Assembly: GCA_903813345.2 (NCBI GenBank)
Contig: CAIIXF020000002.1
Coordinates: forward strand, 784,001 to 844,000
Origin: Owenia fusiformis
Taxonomy: Eukaryota > Annelida > Polychaeta > Sabellida > Oweniidae
Direction of reading: 5' to 3'
DNA: 60,000 bases
Shown: positions 23,901 through 35,400 of the stretch, in pieces
Layout of the letters: every line of letters starts with the position of its first letter
How positions within the stretch are numbered: the stretch's first letter is position 1
Translations under genes and position numbers: made by a program
Notes under the pieces: generated by a model
What the model was told of the DNA's origin: nothing
Database searches by the model: none
The model's input: only the letters and a program-made list of their open reading frames with translations

Positions 23901-25818
23901 GTTGACCATCATTCTATGTGGTCCTACTGGACCATTTGGTCCTTGTTGCTGGTCTCCCATAGTAATGGGACTTTGGCGTGTTGCTGGCTACAAAGAAGCA
24001 CAAGAACACTATTAATGGTACTGCCCTGTCTTAACCCTAGCAGACAATAACACTAGTTAATTTTATTATGGTTTAGGCTTTCCATCTATTGATTTGCAAA
24101 ATTATGATTTGCAATTCCCTTAAAATCAACATTTCCCCTAGAAGCTTACAAAATTAAATTTCTTCCTGCATAACTGTTGGACACAGTAAATGTTACCAGA
24201 GGAAAAAAACAAAATATAAATAAACAGAAATTAAATCCTTGATTACAGGGAGAAGTATATATGTTACCGGAGGAAAAGCTGCCTGGTACTCATGTATATC
24301 TTGACTGCGGCTAAATGTGGCTGAGAAGAACTGGTCACCATTGTTGGCCATCATGGCTGCAATGAAACATGGAACATTTAATAAGAAACCAAAAAGGATT
24401 ATTATTAATAGCCATATGACTATGTTAGATATAGAGGGTGAATTCTGATAAATGAAATCAATAAATAAAAGTTAGTTGATTAACTTAATTCATGCTGATG
24501 GTCAATATATTTGTGATATTTCAAAATATTTAAAATAACGATAGTCTACTTACCCGGGATCTGTTCAAAGACATCATCAGTGTTGTTTGAGAAGCCTAGA
24601 ACACAAAAGAAAGTAATATATAATCTTATAACAGGGGTCTAGAAAAGGCGAAATAAATATTAGCCAATGTGGCCAATCTTTTGAGAGATATTAGCCACTC
24701 AGAAAGTTATTAGCAACAATATTAATTTTCAAATGACATAAAAAGAGTATTTTACGGATCGTTACAGCTGTATTTCAAACAAATTTCACATGCCATGGTC
24801 TCTCTAACGCTTTTGTTTGTCAACCAAGGCTGACCCACCTTCTAATATGGTTGGAAAGACCTCAATGCTCCCGGCGAAATATTTGATTTCAGCAGGACAA
24901 ACAATAACAATTAGATGGACCCCAAAAAATAATGTTGGACGGAAAAATAAAAAACTCCTGAGTCCCTTGGACGCACTTTATTTCCACAGCAATTTCTAAA
25001 AATCTTACCTTTCAATTTAGTTAAACATATCAAATGAAAGAATATAAATTGGCCTACCTTGTGAAGACAAAATCTAAGTATAATAGGCAGATGATCAGCA
25101 GTGTTTTAGAGAAACACTGAGATAATTATCTTACTGTAATTCGGCCACCATTTTGATTGACCTCTAAAACCAAAACTTCATTGCTTTGAGATTAATGGGT
25201 CAGTAGCAAAAAACCTTTATCACTGTCCTGCCAACTTTCAATGGATACTGTGAATTATTAACAATAAGTATTATACATAAACTTGATAACAAACTGTTTA
25301 ATTAGGAAAAAAAATTCATTTTTATTTAGTTTCAGGCCTTTAATTTTTCGAACCCACTTTTTTTGGTTTGGACTCCATTTTTTTTTTACCGTGGGGTCCA
25401 TTGGACCCACTTTTTGGTAACACTAAATAAAACACTGTATAAATATATTAAACTGAATAATAAGGCAGCATCTGGTTTGAAATCTGAAAGTTAGAATACA
25501 AGCAACTCCAAAAGGCACAATCGTAAAACTTATTCGCAACATGTGCATGGCTGCATGTATACATGTTGTCAGATCATTTTATCATTCGATCAATGTCATC
25601 GATCTTATCTCCTAACTGCAAGATTGCCCCAGATTTCTAAAACAAATAAAAAACATATGCCGATAAATATTCACCACTGGCATTGAAATCTGATTGAGAC
25701 ATGGCCAATGGCTAGCAAGCAAGTGTAAAAGTGATCAAGATGTCGGACAAAGAAAGATCTGAAGACCATAACATATATCAACATGGTACTCACCTTGCGA
25801 CGGTTTTTCATGGTCCAT
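11938..25818 (-). CDS. PAN3: PAN3, regulatory subunit of the PAN2-PAN3 poly(A) nuclease (17 coding exons)
   Basis: PAN3 is the pseudokinase adaptor that recruits the PAN2 deadenylase to poly(A)-binding protein in the cytoplasm. Exons, in transcript order: 25794-25818, 24554-24595, 24268-24356, 23850-23987, 23039-23231, 22312-22457, 21691-21774, 20682-20798, 18915-19131, 17159-17275, 16149-16289, 15633-15783, 15384-15471, 14286-14425, 13576-13770, 12844-12982, 11938-12084. All phases agree; the total is 2169 nt or 722 residues. Two PAM2-like motifs (NPGASEFVPR at about 101, PAASEFVPR at about 111) fit PABP binding. The pseudokinase spans about 279-560 (GFRLVNTKC, KKIQHSNIV, then CRVMDPTKIL in place of a catalytic HRD loop). 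The C-terminal knob includes VNDIMPMIGARFYTQLDAAQ and WSETGDRY. No N-terminal CCCH finger is seen. The donor after 16149 (GTGGTA) is weak. Introns hold a mariner copy and several arrays. Confidence 0.95.
13218..13430. repeat. Dispersed repeat copy 1 (PAN3 intron)
   Basis: This segment shares TTTATAACATGGGGTCTAT-like sequence, an ACTAGAAGTCACATTTTCAA stretch and a TTTTCAAAGTTG stretch with a second copy at about 23330-23530, in another PAN3 intron and in the same orientation. It is probably an old interspersed element; I see no ends. Confidence 0.6.
13778..13924. repeat. 15-bp tandem array in a PAN3 intron
   Basis: The unit ACATTTAGTAATGCC occurs about nine times, starting within about 10 bp of the acceptor of exon 13576-13770, so it replaces part of the normal polypyrimidine and branch region. 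It does not include the AG itself. Three diverged copies of a unit of about 45 bp with GGTAATCATATTTT follow at 14006-14106. Confidence 0.85.
14207..14280. repeat. 29-bp duplication beside a PAN3 donor
   Basis: CCAAGAACTTATGGATCGAC plus nine bases is repeated twice immediately downstream (minus sense) of the donor of exon 14286-14425. The donor region itself has a loose resemblance to the unit (GTAAGTACTC versus ATAAGTTCTT). This may be a very decayed boundary duplication, but the match is weak. Confidence 0.5.
14440..15320. repeat. ~131-bp tandem array in a PAN3 intron
   Basis: About seven copies, some with internal deletions, share ACTGAATGGGGAATCATGGG, GCACATGCATTCCATATAAG and GCTATGTCTGGATACAAA. 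The array fills most of the intron between exons 14286-14425 and 15384-15471. It does not visibly include either splice site. Short open frames here are by-products of the repeat. Confidence 0.9.
16258..16850 (-). repeat. 39-bp array spanning the PAN3 acceptor of exon 16149-16289
   Basis: On the minus strand each unit reads TTTCAG then CCATGGTATTTGTATTTGAC and TATCACCC, that is, the acceptor AG plus the first coding bases of the exon. About ten near-perfect copies run from 16283 to about 16650, and roughly five decayed ones continue to about 16850. The functional acceptor is the exon-proximal copy (AG at 16290-16291). The unit is exactly 13 codons and open, so upstream acceptors would insert multiples of 13 residues (unit PCISAMVFVFDYH) at residue 390, between the pseudokinase segments. 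Confidence 0.95.
17276..18914. other. PAN3 intron without other genes
   Basis: Between exons 17159-17275 and 18915-19131 I see no exon. An imperfect inverted pair (GATTTTATGATTTATG near 18196 and CATAAATCATAAAATC near 18329) may mark a small decayed inverted-repeat element. Confidence 0.45.
19460..20525. mobile_element. Mariner-like DNA transposon remnant, 1066 bp
   Basis: The ends are inverted repeats beginning CGAGGGTTGTCCCAGAAGTA (left at 19460, right ending at 20525) that match over more than 40 bp. They are flanked by TA on both sides (19458-19459 and 20526-20527), as in the Tc1/mariner superfamily. On the plus strand, 19954-20070 encodes a helix-turn-helix-like stretch (YIPDRTTIKGWQKRFKRDN) resembling the N-terminal DNA-binding part of mariner transposases. 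No DDE/D catalytic region is visible, so this is an internally deleted, inactive copy within a PAN3 intron. Confidence 0.85.
20865..21712 (-). repeat. 44-bp array spanning the PAN3 donor of exon 21691-21774
   Basis: Minus-strand units contain CATGAACCTGAAT (the last exon bases) joined to GTAAGTACTGGAG (the donor and first intron bases), followed by AATTCATTCATGAATGTT. About 18 copies fill most of the intron. A higher-order duplication of about 300 bp is visible: block 21110-21310 recurs at 21415-21612 with the same variants. The unit length is not a multiple of three. The functional donor is the exon-attached copy at 21690. Confidence 0.9.
22698..22881. repeat. GC-rich palindromic repeat (TTCGGCACCGAAA type)
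   Basis: A 180-bp stretch, far richer in CG dinucleotides than its surroundings, is built from GACGCCGTTTCGG, TTCGGCACCG and their inverses. The outer arms near 22718 and 22855 are inverse copies. It lies in a PAN3 intron and is probably a short non-autonomous element, but I see no clear target-site duplication. Confidence 0.65.
23330..23530. repeat. Dispersed repeat copy 2 (PAN3 intron)
   Basis: Second copy of the interspersed sequence at 13218-13430, sharing ATAACATGGGGTCTAT and CTAGAAGTCACATTTTCAAA. Confidence 0.6.
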
Positions 25819-28800
25819 TAGGATAAATCAGAACTAAAAATATGTTTTTACATTGACTTTATTCAGGAGTTTTTCTTTCAAATTTTTGTAAAAATTCACA
25901 TCATTTTGACTCAATATTGCTGGATATAATCTGGAGATTCGTGTAATTTTATCGGATATGCAAGTCACATGGACTGTAGATTTTGAATTTCGCAGAGTTA
26001 TAGATGCATCGGAAGCTAATTTCACGTCTAAATACCTAAAAGAACAGAAATATTTTCTGTTTTCAAAATTCTAGTTCATTTTCGACGATGCGCGCGCAAT
26101 TTGTTGATGCATTGTGGGCCTGACCTACTTTCGGTTTCGTTAGGGTATCACGAAATGTACGGTGTATCTATCACGAAATATTGACTTTGGTAAACTTCAT
26201 TTTAACTCAGATGTTTGCATAAAGGATATGCTTATATTGAATTAGAAAATGGCTGATGACATTTTCAAGTGGGAAATTTTTGACATTGAGCGATCAGTAA
26301 GGCAACAGATTCTTTGAGGGAATACTTCATGCCCCCCTTCATCATTCCGAGGCATGTAACAATGATACTTGATTGATCAAGTGATGTTACATTCTGGACT
26401 CCTGACATTGACAACATCCATGTATGCATATATCGTATATATGTTTAATTAAACCTCCTTCCAAATCACAGGCCCAGGAAGATTTAAATCCCCTCCCCCC
26501 GTCACTGTATAGCATGTAAAAAACCTACATAGTGAGTGGGAGGGCGATGAACTCTTGTTCCTTTGTCTGTGTTCCAAATACTCAATAAGGGCATTAATGG
26601 CCATTAATTAGTTGACTTTAATCAAGAATGACCTTATCACAAGTGACAATGACAACACAAACATCTATTATTCAATTCTTGAAAATATCCATGTTTGACA
26701 TGGGTCACAGTAACCTCAATCACCTTTGACTAATTATACGAATCAAAGTTGACCTCTTAATCAAAATTGACATTAATCATAATCAAAGTTGACCTTCATC
26801 ATTGTTGATCTCAATCAAAGTTGACCTTCATCATAGTTAATCTTAATCAAGGATGATCTTAATCGAAGTTGATCTTAATCAAAATTGACCTTATTCATAG
26901 TTGATCTTAGTCAAAGTTGACCTTCACATAGGTGATCTTAATCAAAAATCAAGTTGATCTTAATCAAAATTGACATTATTTATGGTTGATCTTAATCAAA
27001 GTTGACCTTTCCATAGTTGATCTTAATCAAAGTTGATCTCTACATAGTTGATCTAATCAAATTTGACCTTATTCACTTTAAAATCAAAGTTGACCTTAAT
27101 AATATTTGACATAATCATGATTATATTTCCATTGACTCAACTCTGCTAATGCTATTGTTTTGGTTGATATGTAACACCTGTCACTATGGAAACCTCAAGA
27201 GTAAATAAAACAACACAAAAGTAAAGTATAATTAACACATAGATATAACATATATTTATTGTAAGAATAAATCTGCATTTGAGCAATGTATAACATTAAT
27301 AATGTGCAAAATATTTTGTATAGTTTTTATGAAATTACTCTTCGTTCATATGATCATTGTTTACATTTTCCATTTTTATTAAAAAGAGCATCAGATATAG
27401 CAAGCAGCCTAACAAAAAATTGTTTCAAATATATATCTCAAATATTTTTGGGAGATATTGTATTTGAGATTGTAAGGAATAGATTGGTAGGTGTACAACG
27501 CTGCTTGAAATTTTGTCAACCCCATAGATCTGATTGTGCCTTTCACAATGAAAAACTTTCAATCTTATTATAAAAATACCGGAAAAAATAATTCTAGAAC
27601 TTTGTGTATATATACAGAATAAAAAACATAGCTATACATATAATAGAATCACTGATGTTACATAATACTGCATCTTTAAAGCATAATAAACAGTAAAACC
27701 TGTATACATAATAATATATAATATGAACACCTCTCTGATCCGACCAACTCTCTATGTTAAAACTGTTTCTCAGTCCAATTTTTTAATCTGCAATAGACCA
27801 TAATCACTCTACTATATCTAACCCCTAGAAATGCATAAGATACTCTGTTTGTCTAATTGTATTGTTTAGTGTATTTCTCCAAGTACCTTATCAAGATCTA
27901 TCAGTCTTCCGATAAACCATTCATATGGAACAGACAAATAAAAACAAATAACAAAATCATTACTATTAAGCCAAATGGGTTGCTCATGAACACTGCAAGG
28001 TAAAGTAGAGTGATAATGAGAAACCTTGAGATGTGATCTCATACAAATCTGAACACTTTTGGTCAATCTCAGTTGTGTTCACATTAGACAGGTTTTACTG
28101 TACTTGACATTTGCATTAAAAACTTGTGTACAAAAAATAAGTCAAATTTTGACAGTCCCTATCTTACAAAATATGTCAAAATGGGATTATAATTCATGGT
28201 GTTTCAGATTGAGAGTCAAGCTGATACTTTTATTTTTCTCATTCATTTTAATCATAAATGTTGTACTAATTGTGAGAACATACTGATGGTCAAGGATATG
28301 AACATCGACCTAGCCAGGCATGGGCAGGCAAGGTAACTAGCTCACAAAAATTTTACATATATATTTTAATCTTTGGTAATTGAAATCTGTCGTGAAATTT
28401 AACCCGTGTGATAGTTTTTCTTATTTGCCTTGCCAAAATGTATAGCCTGGTTACGTCTGTAGAGACTGTCTAAAATCACTTTCCATATCATCCATGGTTC
28501 TTTTTATTCACTTAAATATTTTAAAAAGAAAAATATTTGCCTCTTCTGAACAACATTTCACAAAATCATTTAGTTCTACAAATAAACTATTTGTTAATTT
28601 TTACACCTTGGAATGATTTCATTTTTTAGAAACAATGATCCCGGGACAATGATATAATATTGATTAATAGGTAATTATTAATATACTATTCAACATAACT
28701 ATGATTTTCCAGAAATTTTAACTAAATCAACCAGCTGACTCTCACTTGTACAAGTTGTCCATAAAGTCTCTTTACAATCACAATACAAATTTTCATTGAA

Positions 28801-29273
28801 ATTGAAGTGATTCTATGGACACCCTGTATAGGTATGTATTGTTACACATAAATATGAAATACATACATCTAAAATTATGTGTAAAAATCACATTTTTTTC
28901 ATTATTTGAAATTAAATGGCACTTATTTAACCCAATCACCATAGAGTTATAAAACAACATGGCTGGTACTTGTTTGGCACATACTGGTTAATACCAGACC
29001 AGTACTGGTACATTTTAATAATAATTACTGACACAATTTTGTACTTCTTTAGTTCAAAATAGCACATATTGTCACAACTTTGCATTTCTTATCCTAAATA
29101 GCCTAGTCTTCAATGTCACATCCTTTGTATTTTCTGAATTTCAGTGTAAGCTGATTTCAAAATTCTTAACCACTTACAAAGAAGTTACCGATTCTGGACA
29201 CCAGATGTCATTGTCACAATTTTGAATTTAAATCTCTAAATACATTAGGCAGCAATGCTGTTTATTTCTAGTT
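25819..29273. other. Intergenic region between PAN3 and the upstream hydrolase-like gene
   Basis: PAN3 begins at 25818 and the upstream minus-strand gene ends at 29274. A short CpG-containing patch at about 26085-26105 (CGATGCGCGCGCAATTTG) lies at a plausible distance upstream of the PAN3 start and could be near its promoter; this is inference. An irregular array follows at 26715-27110. A small inverted-repeat element of about 80 bp with TACAGGGTGTCCAT-like ends lies near 28748-28830. No coding exon is seen. Confidence 0.45.
26715..27115. repeat. Irregular GATCTTAATCAAAGTTGACC array
   Basis: Roughly 14 copies of a unit of about 28-30 bp around AATCAAAGTTGA(T/C)CTT, with many length variants. 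Confidence 0.8.
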
Positions 29274-29496
29274 CTAAATAGTGCTGATTGTGACAGTTTT
29301 TTCTCCCTTGTTATTCAATTTCACATTAAAATATTTCAACTGCTTATCTACAGCATACCAGAAGGTGAAGTTTTCTCCAGGTGTTCCGATAAGTTCAATT
29401 GATATGGTATAGTTACCACCAAATATGGCTACTATCCTCTGTCGGGAAATATGAACCCATTTTCCAAGTTCACCCAGAATGAGAATCTCCTTTTGC
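29274..29496 (-). CDS. Alternative last exon 3 of the hydrolase-like gene
   Basis: It encodes KEILILGELGKWVHISRQRI, then a beta-rich stretch (FTFWYAVDKQLKYFNV), ending ISTI-stop. The acceptor (TTGCAG) leaves one leading base, the same phase as the other two versions. It is the only one with a polyadenylation signal directly after its stop (29261-29266). It is a paralogue of 29868-30096 and 30755-30974. Confidence 0.8.
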
Positions 29497-32400
29497 CTGC
29501 AATGGTGCAAGGAGTTTCAATTTAGCAGAGTTCACTGATTATTTTAGAAGGGTAGGTCACAGTGAGTTTAATATGGGTTCATAATATGGGTTCACACCAT
29601 GCTATAAGCAGAATGGGAAGCTTTGATCTGCTACATATGTATCTTGATCCATCAAGGTATTTACTAAAGGAATACACTGGTTTATGTACACAGGTGACGG
29701 AAATATAAGTCTCTGGCTATTCCAGAGGCTGAATGGTACATACTCTGAAAGTTAACACATTTATAAGGTTGTCATTAGTCTGCTGCAAGCCCTTCCTGGG
29801 ATGCGACATATATAAGGGGGGGGTTGACAACTTGACAGTCTTGAGGCAAGACTAGGCTATCATAAAATTATCCAGGATAGACAAATATCTGCACAAGTGT
29901 CTGTCCCTTCTCGGGTATAGTAACATTGAGGTAGTCCAGTTGTTGGTTTATGGCATACCAAAACCTCAATGTTTCCCCATAAACTCCCTTAATGGTAAGG
30001 GTCAAGCTGATGTTTCCACCATCAAGTGAAATAAGACGTTGAGATGAAATGTGAGTCCATTTTGTGATCTCGCCCAGAATGATAACCTCTTTGTTCCTGG
30101 AAGAAATTCAGTGAGGGATTCAAAATAAGCCACTTTACTTGAAATGAGGGATACCAATAAGCAAGTATTAAGAGATTAATGCAAGTGCAGTAAAACCTCT
30201 ATAAGTGGAACACATTTGGTACCTCTAAAAAGTGTCCACTTGGGAGGTGTTCCACTTACAGAGGTTCATTTAACATTAATTAAGTCAATGGCTCAAGGGA
30301 CTCTGAAAAATGTTCCACTTATGAAGGTATTCCACTTATAGGTTCACTTAACAGATTCTACTATTTATAAAAATAAGCAAGAAATCAAAGCTAACTCCTG
30401 CATTCAATTCAATGCTGCAAAAAGAAAATATGCCAATCAATTTCTGGATTCTATTGTTTCCCTGGATTCTCCAATATCTAAATCCATGTCTTTAATTTTG
30501 GCTAAAAAATCAAAAAGTTTTTTGTTAACTGCAAATTACACTTCTCATCTGAATTTTAAAATGAGCTGACATAAATTGAGCTCTCTAGTCTCTTATAAGA
30601 ATTAATTTTGTAAATAATAGCTATGAATTAAAATCTAAAATAAATCTAAAGATTTGTTGTGACAGGCACCCTCAAGATTTTCAATATATAGATAGAAGTG
30701 TAACTTACTTATAATAAGAAAACTAGACAATCAAAACCACATCATCTTGGGGTGTTAAAGAGGAATGATCCAAGTAGCTACTCCACTATCTGTCACCATG
30801 ACAATGCTTGATTTCACCACGCCATCTATTGCATAGTAGAGTGTCACCTTCTCCCCAGCGACACCTTTTATCTTTACATAAATCGTGACATTCATTTGGA
30901 GGATTGAAATGACACGTTGAGCAGACATGTGCACCCATTTGTCCAGCTCACCTAAAATGAGAACCTCTTGGTGCCTGTAAGTATAAAATATAGAATTAAC
31001 CCTTGTCTAACTTGTGCCTGTAAATATAACATATAGAATTAACCCTTGCCTAACTGGTGCCTATAAATATAAGATGTATAATTAACCCTTGCCTAACTAA
31101 AATTTATGTTTTATGCCTGCAAGGGCCTCAATTGTCATAAATGATAAGTGAGTATCACAGCATATATACTTACATGTAGGACATGCCATGTGCATCAATG
31201 TTTGCATTACAGTTTTCAATTTCATTTCAAAATGAATTCTGTTTTTGTTAGAGGTTTACACATCTACAGTTACACAAGTTGGACAAGTGTTAAAATAGAT
31301 GTGCTAGGACATATTTGTGAGAGAAAGCACATGGGAATACATATAACACATCAAGGCATGACAAACAGAATTAAGAACCAGAAGACATAATATTTTAAAT
31401 TACATGTACATGTATATTATTCACTCATTTCACAAGCTACTAAATATATTAAAAAGATAATTTCACCATACTTAAATACATGTAGCTCAACTTATTTGTA
31501 AAATATTAAAAAAATTGATTCAAAATAATATTTTCAATAGAAAATTCTGTATCGTTCTAGTAGACTGTTTTTAATATAGGCCTAGGGTTAATAATTTTTA
31601 CCAAAAATACTTTGTTGTTTCCAATAATTTTGCAATAGTTTTCATGTTTAAATTATAATTTCCAATAATTTTGCTTGTTGTTTTCATCCATTTTGCCTGT
31701 TGCCAAAACTAATAATGAACTTTTTGGACATAAAACATTAACGATACAGGATTCTTTATCCCTCAACAAAGAACGTACACTGACATCATGTATATTGCAG
31801 GTGTCACGTAATACAGGCAGAATGACATCTCTGTACAGCTTGGTGTCAGCTTGATAGGCGCATCATTCAGGTAGTCTGGGAGGATGTGAATATTTTCCTT
31901 GGATGGGGGTCCTGATAGATAGTAAACTCTGTACTTTTGCTGAAAACCAAAATAATCACGAGTTGATTTGTAATGTACAGTGAAACCTGTAAAGTGGAAC
32001 ACCTTTAGAAGTGGAACGCTATTCTGTTAGTGGAACACTTTTCAGAATTCCAAGACCAACTGATTCAATCAATGGTGTTATGGTAGGATGTGAATATTTT
32101 CTTTTGATGGAGGTCCTGATAGATAATAAACTCTGTACTTTTGCTGAAATCAAAATAATCACTAAATAATTTCTTTGTTTAGAAAACAGTTTACTTTTTG
32201 AGATGGCAAAATTATTATCTGGTCAAATTATCAAACTTTTTTTTTTATTATCAAACTTACAGACTGATACAGATACAATTTTTCATGAAAGCTCTGCAGT
32301 TAGGCATTTACTCAAGAAAACATTTTAGTTAGAGCACATTGTACATACAATCACTGTACATGATCATACAATTCTTTGTGTATGGGGTTTATGATGAATA

Positions 32401-35400
32401 TTAAATTGTATATGAAATTCATTGTATATTAAATTCATTATACGGATTAATTGTGTATGAAAGTCATTGAACAAACAATCTGTAACAGTCTATGATATAA
32501 ACTCCTTGTTCTATTCTAGTGGAGTTTGGTCTAATCTAGTCTAGTCTAGTTTAATCAGGGTAACCGTCTATGATATAAACTCCTTGTTCTATTCTAGTGG
32601 AGTTTGGTCTAATCTAGTCTAATCTAGTTTAATCAGGGTAACCGTCTATGATATAAACTCCTTGTTCTATTCTAGTGGAGTTTGGTCTAATCTAGTCTAA
32701 TCTAGTTTAAGGATGCAGTACCAGGTCAGTGTAGAAAAAGTTCCAGACATTAGATTTTCCTCATATTTTTTACAATGTATCACTATGATGTTATCATCAT
32801 CCAAGTGCAATACGAAGAGGATTGACCGTCTGGTAATTACAAAATAAAAACATTATTTTACCCACCCAAAATGAATCTTTTTACTTTTTTGAGTTTTCAA
32901 TAGAGCTGGCACCTTTCGAACCCTGGTTTTCGTATCCACTAATTGCGACTCAAGAACAAGTTTTCCCATAATAGGGATAAAATATGCTTGATAAAATGTT
33001 TGCAATTTAATTCTTTTCTGGAAAAACCATTATCGAAATAAACTATAATTTTTGATTAAGACTAAATGCGAAAATTACGTTCTTGGGAGCTAGCTTTCTC
33101 AAACCGGAAGTCAAACCTGCGCAAACAGACGTGAAAACCGACCCGGTACTGCATCCTTAATCAGGGTAACAGTCTATGATATAAACTCCTTGGTCTATTC
33201 TAGTGGAGTTTGGTTTAATCTAGTCTAGTCTAATTTAATCAGGTACATGCTGTCTTTGTTGTACTTACAGGTGTTAAAAGATCCATTTGAGACAAAGGGA
33301 CATCATAATTATTAGTCATGCTAGCTGCCAGGAGGATTCCAAACCTCCAAATGTCAGTCACTTCAGGATCTGGTCCTATACTGGTGTATGTAAACCACAC
33401 CTCTCCCGCAGGCCCCTCCCCATCTTGGTAGGCTGACTACAAAATAACACAGATATACTGGTGAATGTAAACCACACCTCACCTGCAGGCCCCTCCCCAT
33501 CTTGGGGCTTACTACAAAATAACACGGATATACTGGTGTATGTAAACCACACCTCCCCTGCAGGCCCCTCCCAATCTTGGTAGGCTGACTACAAAATAAC
33601 ACGGATATACTGGTGTACGTAAACCACACCTCCCCTGCAGGCCCCTCTCCATCTTGGAAGGCTGACAACAACAAAAAACAGTGACTCCGCCTCTTTACTA
33701 CTGTAAGATCGGTCAATTGGAAAGTTTGATTTGAATCATCGTAACTATGAAATTAAAAAAACAACCAAAGATTTCCCAATGTTATGATCTTTTTCCATAA
33801 TATACATAGAAGATAAAATTTGACAAACCTCTATTATTTGTGCATCAATAGCTGTGGCAGGTTTAGATGGTTTAAGTAAAAGACCCTCTGCATTACAGGA
33901 CATCATAACAAGTGTTTTGTTTGTTCCACCAATCATATCTCCGACACCTACTGGGCCTGTACTTAGCGTAGACACCACAGCATTCAAGGCAGGATAAGGT
34001 TCTGTCTTTCCTAAATATAAATAAACAAGGTATTTACATGATAAAATGGCACCACCTTAATCATATAATAATAATAATAAGATTTTATTTCATATAAGCC
34101 CTCTGGCCCATTGTGTACATAGTATGTTTACAATAGTTTAATATTGGTTGCTTAAATAATTAATAGTGATAACTTCTTTAGGAGGATAGCATTTTTTGTT
34201 TTCATCAATATCTCATACACCAACTGGGCCTATACTTAGTGTAGACACCACAGCATTCAAGGCAGGATTCAGTTCTGTCTTTCCTAAATGAAAATAACAA
34301 GGCATTGCCATAACCTTGTTGCAAGACAAACGTAAGAATTTTTTATGAATGCTAATTAAGACAAATGCCAAAATGTGACTGTAACTATATATCATCACTT
34401 CTTGGTCATGGCTACAAAAACTTGGAGGTGAAGTAAAGTTTGTTCAAAGTATGCTTGGCCATTTAAGTGAAAGGATTATTATTTTCTCAATGATTACGTT
34501 TAATCAAGAAAGTTTGTGTACTTGGAACATGTTTCATTTCGATGTTCCATAAACAAAGGATCTTCAGCATGATGCCAATGGTTAATTGGAGGTGTTAATT
34601 TGAGGTGTTCCACTTACAGAGGTTCATCTTAAACATGGTTATTGTTGGGATAAGAGACTTAAAATCTGTACTACTTGACAATTTTTGTTATAGCCAGGTA
34701 ATCGGTAATCTGAGAGCAACAAATTAATACCATAACATCTAATCCTACCATAGGGGTTCCCTGGTTGTTTTGTAGTAGACCAGAATGTGTCCTTATATGG
34801 TGCTAGTCCAAGAGCATATGCTAATATGGATGAGAAGCCAATCCTCCACTGTTCCCAGCCTGGGGAGTAATCCTCACTCACTCTCACCTAGAAACCAAAC
34901 ATATTATTTATATGTAAGGCCAATCAAAGGTAATTATACATTTAACATCATGGTAAGGAGCTACATATTAAGAAGTTCAAGAAGTTAATTATGTCTTTAA
35001 TGTCTTGTTAAGGGGCCAAACACTCTCAAGATAAAAGCAACCATTTTTGTGACAGTAACGATTTTTGACACTTGATTAGATAAACTTGGTATCAATTCTA
35101 ACAAGACACATGAACATTCACAAGACATTTACTGTATTATTCCAGGAATATAGGAAATGTAAATATTTAAATATAAATTCTTCAAAATCCATTTTGGGAA
35201 CCATGGAAGGCATGACGTTGTAGAATATCAAAACATTTAGTAATTAACAACCTTAAAAACTCCTCTTACTGGTAACATTTATATCAACATGTACAGGGTG
35301 TCAAATAAGTCCCGTCCCCCCCTCTACAGCCAAAACCAAGATATTTGGTACCAAGTGTGATATATCATTGGAAAGGTCTTCCAAAGTTACGTTGATTGGC

